Below are positions 24,001 to 36,117 of a stretch of DNA of 64,000 bases, piece after piece. Origin of the DNA: Cerioporus squamosus (Eukaryota; Basidiomycota; Agaricomycetes; Polyporales; Polyporaceae); the NCBI GenBank assembly GCA_022592435.1, contig JABYQS010000045.1, positions 62,001-126,000 of the forward strand, read 5' to 3'. The number at the start of each line of letters is the position of its first letter. Position 1 is the stretch's first letter. The notes beneath the pieces were generated by a model. That model ran no database searches, had not been told where the DNA came from, and saw only the letters and a list, made by a program, of their open reading frames with translations. Both the position numbers and the translations under genes were made by a program.

Positions 24001-24949
24001 TCGACCGACTCGAGCATCCGGTCCTGGCGGGCTTGTTATTCGCTGGTCTGAGGATTTGGAAGCCAAAGAGCCTTCTTGGAGTCCTGGTCGGCGCAGCAGC
24101 GAGGAAAAGGAGTTAGCCCACCATGTTGATTGCGGGTGTCTCGGGTATCAAGTTTCTCCTCGATCTACCTATAAGTCAGGCAAGTCAGCCTTTTCTCTGT
24201 CTGTTCTCCCTTCACAATGCTTCGACTCACAAGAAAGCACTGACAGGAAGTACTGAGGGTGGCCAGCTCAGGTGCGGTTGACGGTGAATGGATGGAAGCG
24301 CTCAAGAGCCTGACGTTTGCCCGCTTCGGCAAACGGGCCGTGTCCGGTGAGTGCATGTTCGATGTTCGAGCCTGTGCGATGTCAAGTTCATTTCCGCTGA
24401 AGCCCCTACAGTCCGCACCATTACCTCGACTTGACCTCGACTCTGACCACACCTACCATCCCCGACGTCTACGGCGACGAGAAGGACGACGACAGCGACG
24501 TCACGATCTCTTCAGCCGTTCCTCTCCGAACTTCTGCATCTTGCAGCTCGCTTCGGGTTCGCTTAGATCTGCATCTTATATACCAAGTCGGATTCCGCCA
24601 TCCTTATTGTCTACGCCTCAATCCGACATCGACGAGTACACTCACCTTCGCCCATCTGCTGCTCTGAACTCGTTAAGGACTGTCGCGGGAGACGGAGCGC
24701 TGCGGAGGACGTTGACGGGCTGGTCTGACAGGTGTTACAGGGCGGATAGCCTGATAATATTGGGTACTGCGCTGCTCCGCCCGCTTTGCTCTGACCACAA
24801 CTCTCGCAGCAGCTCGAACGCTCGAAGACACGTAGAAGATATCCTGCGATCACGCTCTCAGACTCATCTTGCGACTCTCATCTCCCGGACGAACACATTC
24901 ACACCCGTGCCAGCCTTCCGGGAAGCAGCGGCCGTCCATTCAACGACTG
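21010..24949. other. ~3.9 kb GC-rich region without a recognisable gene
   Basis: Many short open frames exist on both strands, but none has a family motif, convincing splice structure or coherent amino-acid composition. It may hold long regulatory sequence for the P450 and F-box/WD40 genes, a non-coding RNA, or an unrecognised fast-evolving gene. The only clear structure is the inverted repeat at 22271-22327. Confidence 0.4.
22271..22327. repeat. Nested inverted repeat (hairpin/cruciform-forming)
   Basis: An inner perfect palindrome TTAGTCTC-GCG-GAGACTAA occupies 22302-22320. An outer pair ATCGTGGTT (22271-22279) and AACCACGAT (22319-22327) brackets it, sharing the last two bases of the inner arm. 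No flanking target duplication seen. Confidence 0.6.
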
Positions 24950-24958
24950 TATATATAA
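24950..24958 (+). promoter_or_regulatory. TATA box of the F-box/WD40 gene
   Basis: TATATATAA starts 81 nt upstream of the ATG at 25031 and is followed by a C-rich leader. Position and orientation fit a core promoter. Confidence 0.5.
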
Positions 24959-25030
24959 CACCCACCGCCATCCCAGACAGCGTGTAGCACCTCCCTATCA
25001 TCTACTCCCATCCGCTCGCCGACATCCACC

Positions 25031-27179
25031 ATGGCCTCGTCGCAAGCACCACCCACTCTGTACATGCCCATAGTCCCTCCCCCGACCCCAGCGCCGTCCC
25101 CTCCACCAGGACAGCCCTCATACCACAACGGCGACCCGACGATACTGGCCCATGTCTCCGCCTTCGCCACCCTCTCCCCCGCTGCGCGACGGCAGCATCT
25201 ACACGCGCTCATCCAAGAATGCACGCCCTCCGAGCTCCTCTTTCTCTCCACCACGATCGCACCCCTGCTCAAGCGGGACTTCCTCCGCGCGCTCCCACCC
25301 GAGGTCTCACTACACATCCTCAACTTCATCGACGACCCGCGGACGCTGGCGCGCGCCGCCCGCGTGAGCCGGTACTGGAACGAGCTGCTCAAGGACGACT
25401 GCCTGTGGAAGGCGATGTGCGTGCGTCATGGCTTCTCGCGCGACGCGGACGCAGTGGAGAGCTACCGCCGAGACCAAGGGCTCGACGGACGCAGAAGAAG
25501 CTCGCTCGCTTTGTCAGGTGTGGGTCAGCCGGAGGCTGACCGGGACGCGGCGAGGGTGCCCGTGGGCCTGCCTCCTGTGCGCGCGGAGATAGACAGCTTC
25601 CCGTACCGCAAGTTCTTCATTCACGAGCATCTTCGCAGTGAGTCGCGCCCCTCTTCTGGAATGTGCTGTGTAGCTTGTCCTGACGCAGCGATCAGCGTCG
25701 AACTGGCTGCAGCGAGGTCGGCTGTTGCGGATACATCGTGCTCCACTTCATCCTCCTGTCTCCCAAGACCCGAACGCGCCCAATGCCGCCCAAGCACCCG
25801 TGGCGAACCCCGCGATCCCGACGTCGATCGCGATAGACTCCTCGTGGGTCGTGGTCGGTCTCGCCAACAGCCGCATTCACATATTCAGTGCGAAGACAGG
25901 CGTCCTCAGCCGCACCCTGGTCGGGCACGAGTCTGGCGTCTGGGCGGTCTCGCTCGTCACGGAAGGCGGACGTCCTGCGTCTACAGGAGTGCCTCTGAGC
26001 GACAACTACGGCGACCCGCTCGTGGCGAGTGCGCCGCAGGATGCCATGGTGCCACCAATATTGAGGTATGCGCTCGGCCTGGAGCATCCAGCGAAAGCGA
26101 CCGACGTCGCGCCCGACCCGTTCGCTGACGGCAAGCCCGCCGAACCGCCCCCCTTCGGCAAGCCAAGCTACCCTGGCGGCGCGTCCGACGGATGGGGACA
26201 GCCCAACGCGCTGGTCGTCAGCGGCGGATGCGACAAGGAGCTGCGTGTTTGGGACGTCCGATCAGGGTAGGTGCTGTCTGTCGCAGCGCACGCATTATCC
26301 ATCCACCCGCTGACGTTTTCGGCCCAGGTACTGCATTTACATCCTGCGCGGGCACACATCGACTATACGCTGTCTCAAGGTCTTGCACGGCCGCCCGGTG
26401 GCGATCTCCGGCTCGCGCGACCGCACTTTGCGTGTGTGGGACATCCAGCGTGGGCGCCTCCTGCGCGTGCTCGAGGGCCACACGCAGAGCGTGCGATGTC
26501 TCGACGCGTGCGGCAACCGGGTCGTCAGCGGGAGCTACGACTGCACGTGTCGGGTCTGGGACGTCGACACGGGCGCGTGCCTGCATGTTCTGCGCGGCCA
26601 CTTCCACCAGATCTACACTGTTGCGTTCGATGGCCTGCGGATCGCGAGCGGCGGGCTCGACACGACCGTCCGGGTGTGGGACGCAGCAACTGGGTGAGTC
26701 CGTCTGCAGCACCTATGGCAGACACCTCCGAGTCGGCGAACTGACATGCGATTTGATCTCGCAGCGCCTGCCTCGCACTCCTCCAGGGCCATACCGCGCT
26801 CGTGTGCCAGCTGCAGCTCACCCCGACGATGCTCGCCACGGGGGGCTCTGACGGACGGGTCATCACGTTCTCGCTCAAGGACTCGACGTTCGGCGTGGTG
26901 CAGCGGCTTGCGGCTCACGACAGCTCGGTGTCCGGCCTGCAGCTCGACGAGCGCTTCCTCGTGACGAGCGGGAACGACGGGCGGGTGCGGCTGTACGAGT
27001 TCGAGCTCGCGGCGGCCCCGAGCGCGTTCGAGCCGCAGTGTCGGTTCGTGCGCGACATGTGCGAGCCGAGCGAGAGCGTGTGGAAGGTCGCGTACACGAG
27101 GGAGACGTGTGCGATCTTGAGCAAGAAGGCGGGCAAGATGGTCGTCGAGATCTGGAGCTTCAAGCCGGACTGGGAGTGA
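25031..27179 (+). CDS. F-box/WD40 protein (Cdc4/FBXW7-like SCF receptor)
   Basis: Substrate-recognition subunit of an SCF ubiquitin ligase: the F-box binds Skp1 and the propeller binds phosphorylated targets. Exons 25031-25637, 25696-26266, 26328-26693 and 26765-27179 give 652 aa. After a proline-rich start (VPPPTPAPSPPPGQPS) comes the F-box near residues 85-130 (LRALPPEVSLHILNFIDDP, AARVSRYWNELLKDDCLWK). A linker follows, then WD repeats with the Cdc4-type pattern: VVSGGCDKELRVWDVRSG, GHTSTIRCLKVLHGRPVAIS, GSRDRTLRVWDIQRG, VVSGSYDCTCRVWDVDTG, IASGGLDTTVRVWDAATG, TGGSDGRVITFSL. A ~90-residue Pro-rich insertion interrupts the first blades (EPPPFGKPSYPGG). Orthology to yeast Cdc4 or animal FBXW7 is likely but was not tested by alignment. 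Confidence 0.93.
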
Positions 27180-27526
27180 TTGCGTTGCGCTTTCGGTTTC
27201 CATCTCGATATCGCTGTGGGCTTTCTTCTGCCGCGTTAGCCCTCGACTTTATCTGCTTTTGTTCACCGCCTACCACCATTCGCTGCTGCTCGGCAATGTT
27301 GTTTTCTGAGACGTTATTATTCGCTGGCCGGAGACAGGGACGCTGTAGACTCGTTCTTGTACGTGGGGGATGTTGACGTCGATATTCTCATCGTCCTCGT
27401 GTATACCACCTACATAACTCTGACATACTGTACGCATCGCTATGCTATGGGAAAGTGTAATCCAATGGAATTATATACTAATGTCCTGTGAATACTGTTC
27501 AAGCGTCCATGTCCTGTGAGTGGTGT
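27180..27526. other. Spacer between convergent genes
   Basis: This 347 bp separates the F-box/WD40 stop from the ABC transporter stop and should hold both 3' UTRs. An imperfect ~27 bp tandem duplication (27484-27538) reaches into the last codons of the transporter. Confidence 0.5.
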
Positions 27527-30500
27527 TCAAGCGTCCGTGGTCCTCTCAGCCATGGCTCGTAGCGCGGCTCTGTCCCCGCTCTCGTTCACCAGCGCACTGA
27601 ATAGACCGTCTTTATCTTTGAGCAGCTCGGCCGGGTGACCGAACTCGGCCTGTATGCGTGTGTCGTCAGTAGCGATCAGACTGCACTCGGAGGCATATGC
27701 ACTCACAACGCGCCCGGAGTCCAAGACCAACTACAATCCCGACAGTCAGTTGCCATTTGTCAACAGCCTTCTGCGAGAACGCAGCAACACTCACAATCTG
27801 GTCAGCATCCATAATCGTCTGCAGTCGGTGTGCGATGGTCAACACTGTCGTATCTCTGCTCACTGCCTCCCGAAGCGACCTCTGGATGACGGCGTCCGTC
27901 TCGTAGTCTGCTCATAGTCGAATGAGATCGGGCAGTCCAACACATGTGCATCTTGTCACCATCACGCACCGATGGCCGAAGTAGCCTCGTCAAGGATGAG
28001 CAGCTTGCTCTGCCGCGCGATCGCCCTTGCGAGAGCCAGGATCTGCCGCTGCCCGACGGACAGGTTGCCGCCGCCGCTTGAGATCTGCGAGTCGAGAGTG
28101 ATGCGGCCCTCGTCTCCCTCGCCCTGGAGGGAGAAGAGCCCGGAAGCGCGGAGGGCGTCGTTCAGCACTGCGTCGTCGAACTCGGAGAAGGGGTCGAGGT
28201 TCTGGCGCAGCGTGCCGCTAAGGAGCTCGGGCTATGAAGCGGAGTGGTCAGCATCTGGTCTCCTATAGTGGTTCAGGTTATACTGACCATTTGAGGGATG
28301 ATAGTAATCTTGGACCGCAGCGCGTCGAGGTTGACGGAGTCGGTCAAGATTCCGTCGTAGTATACTCGGCCCTCGGTGTGAATAAGACGCAAGAGCGAGA
28401 GGGCCAACGAGCTCTGCGAAGTGCACATCAGGAGTAATTAGATTCGTGTAACTTGAAGTGATCTGTGAGTTACCTTCCCGCTTCCGGTACGCCCAACTGT
28501 GAGCGGGTAAGCAAACTTCGTGACAAGGGTTCAACGGCGTGCCACTCACCAATCCCGACACGTTGACCAGATTTCACCTCGAAAGATACGTCATGCAGGA
28601 CACGAGGCCCATCCTGCACAGTGATCAGTCCCATATGAACACCGCGCCGATGTTATTTGCCTACCGCTGAGTACCGAGCCGAGAGGTTCTCTACTCGGAG
28701 ACTGCCGCTGGCAGGCCAATATGCTGGAGGTATTCCTGCGGGGGTGGGAGCTGGCTCGTGCTCGATATGCAGGTACTGTTCCACCCGTTCGAGACTGGGA
28801 GTAACGTCAGTGCGACGTTCGGATTACCGCCTACTTTGACATACCTGTTGCCTATACGAAATAGTTCGGGGGTCAGTTAGTCCGGAGAGCAGCGATATAC
28901 ATAATGGGACGCACTATGAACTTCCACCTCGTTGAAGAGACGAAGCCACGAGAGGATCATGCTGCTGAATCCCACTGTTTCCCGAATCAGATCATAGGGT
29001 GGAACAAAGTTAAGATTGCAACATACCGGCCTTGATCAAGGCAAATCCTGTCAGGGCCGCTTTGGCACCGGGCCCGTAAACGAGGTAGGATGCAAGAGAG
29101 GCAGAAAATATTGCGGCGAGCACCTCAAAGCGTAATGCAACCCATCTGGATAATACGTAAGCATGCAATCCCAAAGTAAGCGAGATATCGAGACCTGTTG
29201 AGGGTGTAGAACGTGCGTGAGGCGCGAGTGTAGTTGTCGAGCTTGAGGTAGGACTCATGTATGAAGCGCTCTTGCGCGCCATACGCCCGGATAGTAACTG
29301 CGGGTAGGTCAGCGTCCAGCTCAATAGGATCGTCCAGCTCAATAGGATCGGGGTTGACTACTGACCGAGTCCAGTCAAGCTCGTGCTGAGGTGTCCGAGG
29401 ATGGGCGCGCGAGTGTTGCTCATTTCTCGCTTGACAGGCAGCTGCGCCTTCAGGTAGATCTGTCCCCACCAGCCACCAACCCCGGCTGATGTAGCTCCCA
29501 CCACGGAGAAGATGGGTGCGATGGAGACGATCGTAGCGAAACCAACCAGGATCGAGGCCGTTGTCTCATATAGATTGTAGAGAAGGGCGGACAGCGGACC
29601 ATCGACTGTGAGAATCCATAAGCAAGCAGTGGAGGGGGAATGAGTTTCAGGAGAAGTACGCACTTGTCTGGATGTCCTGAGTGCAGCGAGCGATGATACG
29701 CGACGTGGGGGTCGTGTCCAGCCACCTACGATGCATTCAATGAATGTTGTCTGGCAAAGAGTAATTCCGGACGTGTTACCTCAATGTCGCATGGAGGACG
29801 GATCCAATGAGAGACTTGTGGATTTTTTGACAGGCCCTCATCATACCAAAGAGATAGATGATGAAGCTGACCCAGCGGAAGGTGTAGTCCAGACCGATGA
29901 GCGCAAGGTACACGCCAAGATAGCTTTACGACGAGAGATGAGGAGAATTACGAAGCGACATGGGTCGACCACTCACTAGGCATTTGAAACTGTCGATCGG
30001 TCGTGGTCTTCGTACTGCTGTGCCCAATGGCCCAACCAGTATGGTTGCATGGTGTTGATCGATGAGCATAGCAAGAGGCCGACGGTGACGGAGCCCCAGA
30101 AGACGAGGGGGTGACCGCCGCTCAGGTCCGAGAAGTAGGCGTTGACTAGATGTATGTCAGTGCTGAGGTATAACACAGGAACAGACATCCGGCTTCACCT
30201 GTACTCCGACTGACGTGGCCTGTCGAGATCTCTTCGGGAGCCACCAACTTCCCTTGTCCGCTGTTCGTGGGCTTCTTGACATCCGCGCCACTACTGATGT
30301 CTATGATGTCCGTCACAATCTCCTCCTGCTCGACCTTGATTTCCTTAGAAAGGGTCGCATCTTCCTGCAGAACGCGAGACCATCTGCCTTGGGTGGCAAT
30401 CCTCCCTTCCTGACCTAGGCATACGACGTAGGAGGCGACGCCCTCGACGACAGCAACATTGTGCGTCTGTGAACTCGTCAATGTCGCCCATCGCAAAAAG

Positions 30501-33500
30501 GGCCATCCACTACGTACGACCAAGATAATGGTGCGCCCGCGAACCAGGTCGCCCTTCAGACACTTCTCGACGATCCAGCGTGCAGTGTGGACATCCAGCG
30601 CAGCAAAGACCTGCAGGAATTGTCAGCTTCATGCATATCGATCGACATGCTGCCTGGAAGCTCACGTCGTCTAAAAGTAGAGTCTCTGCGGACGAGTACA
30701 CCGCTCTGGCAAGAGAAACGCGGGCCTACATGAAGAAAAGTGAGTTTTGAGCTCTATTCGCAGGCGCGTGTGCTACCTTCTGACCACCACTGTATACAAG
30801 GTGTCAGCATTTCTGGTCCGAGTCCCATGGGAAGATAGAGTGACGCACCTTAGCGTCAGACCTCGTTCACCAACTTCGGTTTCGTCGCCACAGTCAAACA
30901 AGCTGAGGTCATGCTCTAGCCCGCATTGTTGTATGACTGTGAGGTACTATTTGTCAGTATGCCTCCTGCAACTTTATCGGGTAAGTGCTGATTTACCTTG
31001 CTGATAGCGTGCTTCATCATAAGGACTGCCGAAAAGAATGTTCGTCTGCACAGAGGTTGAGAGGCCTCGTTTAGCACAAGCAGTAGACAGTGACATACCT
31101 TGATGGTGTCGCTCAGTATCCAGGACTCCTGAGGCACGTACGCTACTCCTCTCGAGCGCGGCAAGCCGATGAACGACTCTAACCCGTTCGGGATCGCATG
31201 CATCTCCCCTAGACAAGAACATCAGCCTGCTGGAGACGACCGCATAGACAACGGTGCGCATACCAAGCAAAGCTAGTAACAGCGCGGTCTTGCCTGATCC
31301 GGTCGGTCCGACGACAAGATTGACATTCCCTTGTTCAAACATCACCTCGTCGATTCGCAGTTTGAAGGCACGAGTCGACGGCGAAGCTGAGGACTCGAGG
31401 CTTTGTTCAGACCAGGCGAACGTCGTCGCGCGGATTCCGAGCACATCGTCTCGAGCGGCGACCCGAGTGTACGGCTCAGCGGGAGTGAACTCGTCAATGA
31501 GTTCAGTCTGCGGCAACGATCCTGAGTATGCATCCCGAACGAGCGATAGACAACGAACATACGTGCTGTAGGAATTCCGATACTCGCTCCAAGGAGACCT
31601 TCGCTGCAGGCAGTCGACACTATTTCAGCCCTGGCGCGATTCGATATGCGAGTCATTGACACCTACCTTGGACCATCGAGGGGAAGAGACGCATGCACGC
31701 ACGCACGTTTTCGCGCAAGGCACCGAAGACTGTACAACTCTGAGTCCGCAGCTGGTGGCGCGAGAGGCATAGTTCTACTCACCGGATATGGCCGAGTACA
31801 CCCGAGAGGCTGTTAGGGAATCAGCGGACCATACAAGTCATAGATGGAGCAACAGCCACTTGCCCGTGAGTGCAGTTCTTCATGACTACCGTCTATTGTC
31901 GCTCGGTCAACGACCATTCACTCACGAGAGAACGCAAACTCACATAAGTGAAGAACGTGGAGACCATGACGATGATGGGGATAATATAGCTGTGGGTTCA
32001 AGAGCATTCAACACAGCACGATAGCGCGGGACAAGCCTGAGCATACGTACTGCACGTTGGCGCTAAGCACCTGGGCAGCCTTGAACTTGAATATACTCTT
32101 GAGTTCTTCTTGACGCTTTTCATCGATCCTGTTGGCAGTGCGTTCTTCCCAGGCGAACAGTTTGATCATGCGGATGACGGTGACAGCTGTGAGGTCGCAT
32201 TAGTTTGCGATGCGGGCAGTGGAGTGCTATGCAGTACGGTATACGTACTTTCCGAGATCTCTTGAACGCGAGCGTCCGTCTACGAGCGCGTTAGCTCAGT
32301 TCAGTGAATCCACGCAGTGAGAATTCTCACCATCTTCATTTTTCTCCTCTGAATCTTCTGCATCCATGCAATGCAATATCCAGGGACAGGCCACAAGGCG
32401 ATCATGACGGCCAACCCGACAAACGCGCTACGTTCCCTCCACTCAGCACCGCAGACGAGTATCGACAGAGGGGACGTACCTCCAGCCGAGCAGGGCATAC
32501 AAGAAAACAATACAGGCGCCGATCCAGATCGGCGCGAATACTGCGGCTCCGACTGAGTACAGGAATGCGGGCAGATACAGTGGGACGTACGGATCTGCAA
32601 GAACTCCCTCCCTTCCAGGAGGTTTTCAATGTCGCTAGTGGCGAGGTTGAAGAGCTTCCCGCTGAAATTCTTGCTAGCCTTCTGCGGCCCACCCGAAGAT
32701 GGCTCTTCCGAGCCCTTCTGGCTGGTATCTACGTCCGCCTTCACTCGAACGCGTAAGGCATGGTTGTAAACCAGTTGCGTGAGCATCGCGCTAGCTTGCA
32801 CCCAAGCTCTCCCCTATGGAAGCGGTGTCTATCAGAAAACAAATTGAAGATCATAGAATTCTTTGGCGCACGCACAGCGAGGAACATGTAGAAGTTCATC
32901 GCCCCTTGACTGATCAGCGGCCCGAGCGACAGCCATGCAATCCAAATCCATGGTCGAATCGTCGCGTCTGCACCGCCTGTCTCCAGATATCTGAGTGCTC
33001 GTCAACATTCGCAGGACAGCGCGCAGTGAATATAGAGCGTACTGCAGCAGATGATATACGCCGAGGGGGCTCAAGAAATTGGCCACAATCTAGTACTGTC
33101 AGACTTTGTGAAAACGCCCATGGTGAGCGGGATGAGGCTTACCCGGATGATGTAACATATGGAAAACATCAGGTATTCAGATCCTAGGTGCGAATTAGAG
33201 CAAAGACAGACCCTCATACAAGACCTCAACTCACGGAAGACGTAGAGTAGGCCGAAAAGCAAGCCTTTCGGTTTCTCTGCGACGAATGGATCGAGAGTCT
33301 ATCATTCATGATAAGTCAACGCTAGCGTGTCCTTCGATTGAATACGCACCCGGAAGCTACGTTCGACCAGGTAGTCGGTACGGTCGTAGTCCGCGAGCGG
33401 CGGCAGCTTGTCGAACGGACAGTGTGCCATCTTCGACGCTTCCCAGATGAACTTCTCTATAAATACATATGTTACCAGTGACAGTGGAGACGCTGTCTGT

Positions 33501-34373
33501 TCAGGACTCGATTCGCTCTCCTGGAGACTGGGGATCAACTGATGGACGCAACATGAACAACCAGGCTCGATGTCTTACGCACTTCTTTGCCAACAGAGAT
33601 GCGTTGCCGCGGTGTGAGTAAAGGAACAAGTATCCCTGCAAGTGTAAGGGCGCAGATTTCGACCCAGAGGATCCATCCTTTTGAAGCATCCGCGGGGACC
33701 AGCGTATACGTTGCCAGAGGCCAGATGTCGCGATACACGTAGACAATCCAGACGGCCAGCAAGACCAGAGACGTATGCACTCCCAACGACCCATCGAAGG
33801 GATTGTGGGCGATTATTGACGCAAAAGAGATCCCGGATATGTATACCTAAACGGAGTCGTTGGTCAGTACTTCAGTCCGACGATGCGCAAGCTGCGCCGT
33901 TGAAAGGCCAAGGCGTCGGTCATGCCACGTACGTATACAGCTATGAGACTGAGATTCAGAAGATATGCCTCGCCTTCCGATTTGCCTGTGACCGTCGTCA
34001 CTACAGACAGAGCCAGCAACAAGACACATAGCAGCAGGCGAGAGACCTGGAACTTCAGAAGAGCGCGTCTCTCTCGCGACTCGGCGGCTGTTCGTTCGAA
34101 TTTAGTCGGGCCGTTCCGGGGCGTTTCGTGACCAGCAAGCTTCGCGCGTATGGGCGGAGCGAGGCGTACGGCGATCTGTGTGAGCGAAACGAAGAGTGAC
34201 ACTGTTGCTGCTCCTGCTGGTAGCGCGACAATGCGGTTCGGAAGCCTACCGACACGAAAAGTATGAGTGTGAGCAAGCTGCAACTTCGGTACGACGCGAT
34301 CACCGAACGACACCTACCAGGACGGAATGTCAAACCCTCCCGACAATGGCTGCATGGTCACCAACGACGCCAT
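27527..34373 (-). CDS. ABCC/MRP-type ABC transporter
   Basis: A full-size ATP-driven exporter of the multidrug-resistance-associated subfamily, with layout TMD0-TMD1-NBD1-TMD2-NBD2, spread over about 30 small exons. The start [19 protein letters not shown] lies 53 nt downstream of a TATATA at 34426-34431. TMD0 spans ~33540-34373, the linker reads [19 protein letters not shown] (~33345-33420), and TMD1 ~31700-33240. NBD1 (~30420-31520) has Walker [13 protein letters not shown], signature [18 protein letters not shown] and Walker B LLLDDV, with Asp replacing the catalytic Glu as is usual in this subfamily. TMD2 is ~28900-30200. NBD2 (27527-28800) has Walker A GRTGSGKSS, signature NLSVGQRQ and canonical LILDEATS. 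Two microexons stand out: 13 nt (30777-30789) encoding the core of the NBD1 signature, and 24 nt (27707-27730). Substrate unknown; vacuolar or plasma-membrane location both possible. Confidence 0.9.
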
Positions 34374-34578
34374 GTCTGGGTCGGACAAGGCTTGCAGCTG
34401 GACGGAGAAGGCACGCCATGTCGTCTATATATTCGTGGGGTTGACGCTAGTGGTCGCCCTCAAGTAGCCGTTGCACTGCCTCTGACTATCTAACGGTCTC
34501 ACGCTAAGGAACAAGCCCGCCTCGAGCTCCCGCGGCCTCATTCAGACCTGCTTAGACGGGCGCAAGTCCGTAAGTATA
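34374..34578. promoter_or_regulatory. ABC transporter promoter
   Basis: A TATATA at 34426-34431, read on the minus strand, lies 53-58 nt upstream of the ATG at 34373. The TIR element beginning at 34579 caps this promoter at about 205 bp. Confidence 0.4.
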
Positions 34579-35230
34579 TACTATGCCTACACCAGTAATG
34601 CAATCGGCCAAAATCTGCAACAGTAATGCAACCGGGGGTCTAGCTCCACTGTCCCTTATCTGTAAATTACAAAACTCGGCACAACGATAGCCCAGAAGCC
34701 TTTGAACATGCTCGTAAAAAGCGCTTCTTGAGAAGTGGCCGGGACGAGGAGATACGAGGCCATCTTCCGCGAGTTTGCACCTGCCGGCACTATCATCCGA
34801 CCTCGCTACAGTGCAATATGCCGGCGCTTCCACTGAAACTCCGCTAGGTTGTTCTACCATGCGACAAGTATTGACACATAATTTTCCGACATTGGGGGGT
34901 GCATTGAGGAGGAGGAATGGAAGTAAGAGTTGGAGAAGCGTGACATTTCCGGGCGCTTAGTACCATAAAAGGCTGCGTAAACGCTCAGTTCTCAGTGGGC
35001 ACAGCGTGACTGATTGCGTGACGAGGTTTCTCCGTGGGTTGCATTACTGTTGCGACTCAGTGCACCCCCTCGCCTCACCCTCCATCTCATCCTCTCGTCT
35101 CCAAAAAATCGGAGGAGGTGCCCAAGACGGCTTGGAACACACCACCGAAGATTCGACAGCAATCAACTAAGGGAGGGAGGAGATAGTCAAGTAACAAGCC
35201 CGAAGTCGCATTACTGGTGAACGCATAGTA
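34579..35230. mobile_element. Non-autonomous TIR DNA element with TA ends (MITE-like)
   Basis: The ends at 34579-34601 and 35208-35230 are inverted repeats matching at 21 of 23 positions, with a shared core CACCAGTAATGC and outer part TACTATGC. If the outer TA is the duplicated target, the element starts CTATGC on both sides, as expected of a Tc1/mariner-type transposon. A second copy of CAGTAATGCAA near 34621 forms a subterminal repeat. No transposase-like frame is present in the 652 bp. Superfamily assignment is inferred from the TA alone. Confidence 0.65.
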
Positions 35231-35548
35231 CGACGTGAACAGAACTTGGTCAAATTCTGACTACTCTCACGACGGCTCGGTACACCCGTACTACTTAGCG
35301 GCGGGCGTAGATTGTGCGCAGGCACTATCTCTGAGCCTGAGGTTGCAGAGTGCGCGTGGGGCCGACGTCGTGTCGCGCGTCCGACACTCGGGGATTTGAT
35401 ATGAACCCGTCGCAACAATCTGCGCCAGACTAGTGAGATATGGCGTGCAGCAGCGGACACGGACGGCAGTAAAAAAGAGCTACACTTGGGGGCGAAGCCA
35501 CTAGCTTGACGTTCATACCCCGTACCAGTCTTCTGACGGAAGTATTGT
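35231..35548. other. Spacer between two DNA elements
   Basis: This 318 bp carries no recognisable gene or repeat. Confidence 0.4.
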
Positions 35549-35556
35549 CGTCCCAG
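35549..35556. repeat. Target site duplication, left (hAT element)
   Basis: CGTCCCAG directly precedes the left terminal repeat and is repeated exactly at 36110-36117 after the right one. Confidence 0.8.
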
Positions 35557-36109
35557 TAGGGCACGGTGAAATAGCTCGCGGGGTCTATTTTACCCGCAAA
35601 TTAACCCTGGCCCCCCTCGAGGTCGAAATTAACAGGGGTAAAATACGGTAAATTACGTTGGGCGCTTACCACAAAGAAAATACTTACCACGTTGCACCCA
35701 TGAGAGACCTCTCCGAGAATGAGAAACTCATCTATTCGTCCAAATATGCTCCCTGCTGGAGCTGAAGCAAGTGAAAGGGAAATGAGCATGCGTCTGGGAG
35801 GCACAACAAGCAAACCGGGTGTCAGACGCTCGCTCACAGCCTCCCTCCTCACTCGACCCTCCACATTACAGACTCAAAAAGGGCTTTGTGACACTCCCAC
35901 CAAGCTTCCGTAGCATATTATTCGCTTCATGGGCTGGATGAATGTTGTGTCGGACTCGAGAGCCTCAAGTATGAGCATAGCTTGGCTGTCTATTAGACCC
36001 TAATCAACATGGGGTTTTCATCTCAACCTATTTTACGCGTAATTTACGTGTATTTTACACCTGTTAATTAGCCAGTGCTAATCAGCGTAGCCTAATTCAC
36101 CGTGCCCTA
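35557..36109. mobile_element. Non-autonomous hAT-type DNA transposon, 553 bp
   Basis: The element begins TAGGGCACGGTGAA and ends with its exact complement; the match extends to 18 bp with one mismatch. The first bases fit the hAT end consensus YARNG, and the perfect 8 bp flanking duplication is the hAT hallmark. Subterminal inverted blocks at 35627-35657 and 36038-36069 (both with AATTAACAGG, GTAAAATAC and GTAAATTACG) resemble transposase-binding repeats. The interior is AT-rich compared with the flanks and contains no transposase frame, so mobility would need an autonomous relative elsewhere. Confidence 0.85.
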
Positions 36110-36117
36110 CGTCCCAG
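36110..36117. repeat. Target site duplication, right (hAT element)
   Basis: CGTCCCAG, identical to 35549-35556. Confidence 0.8.

Noticed and set aside
30655..30700. Asp-Asp in NBD1 Walker B of the ABC transporter as a loss-of-function change
   Set aside because: ABCC proteins normally have a degenerate first nucleotide site; the second site has the canonical Glu.
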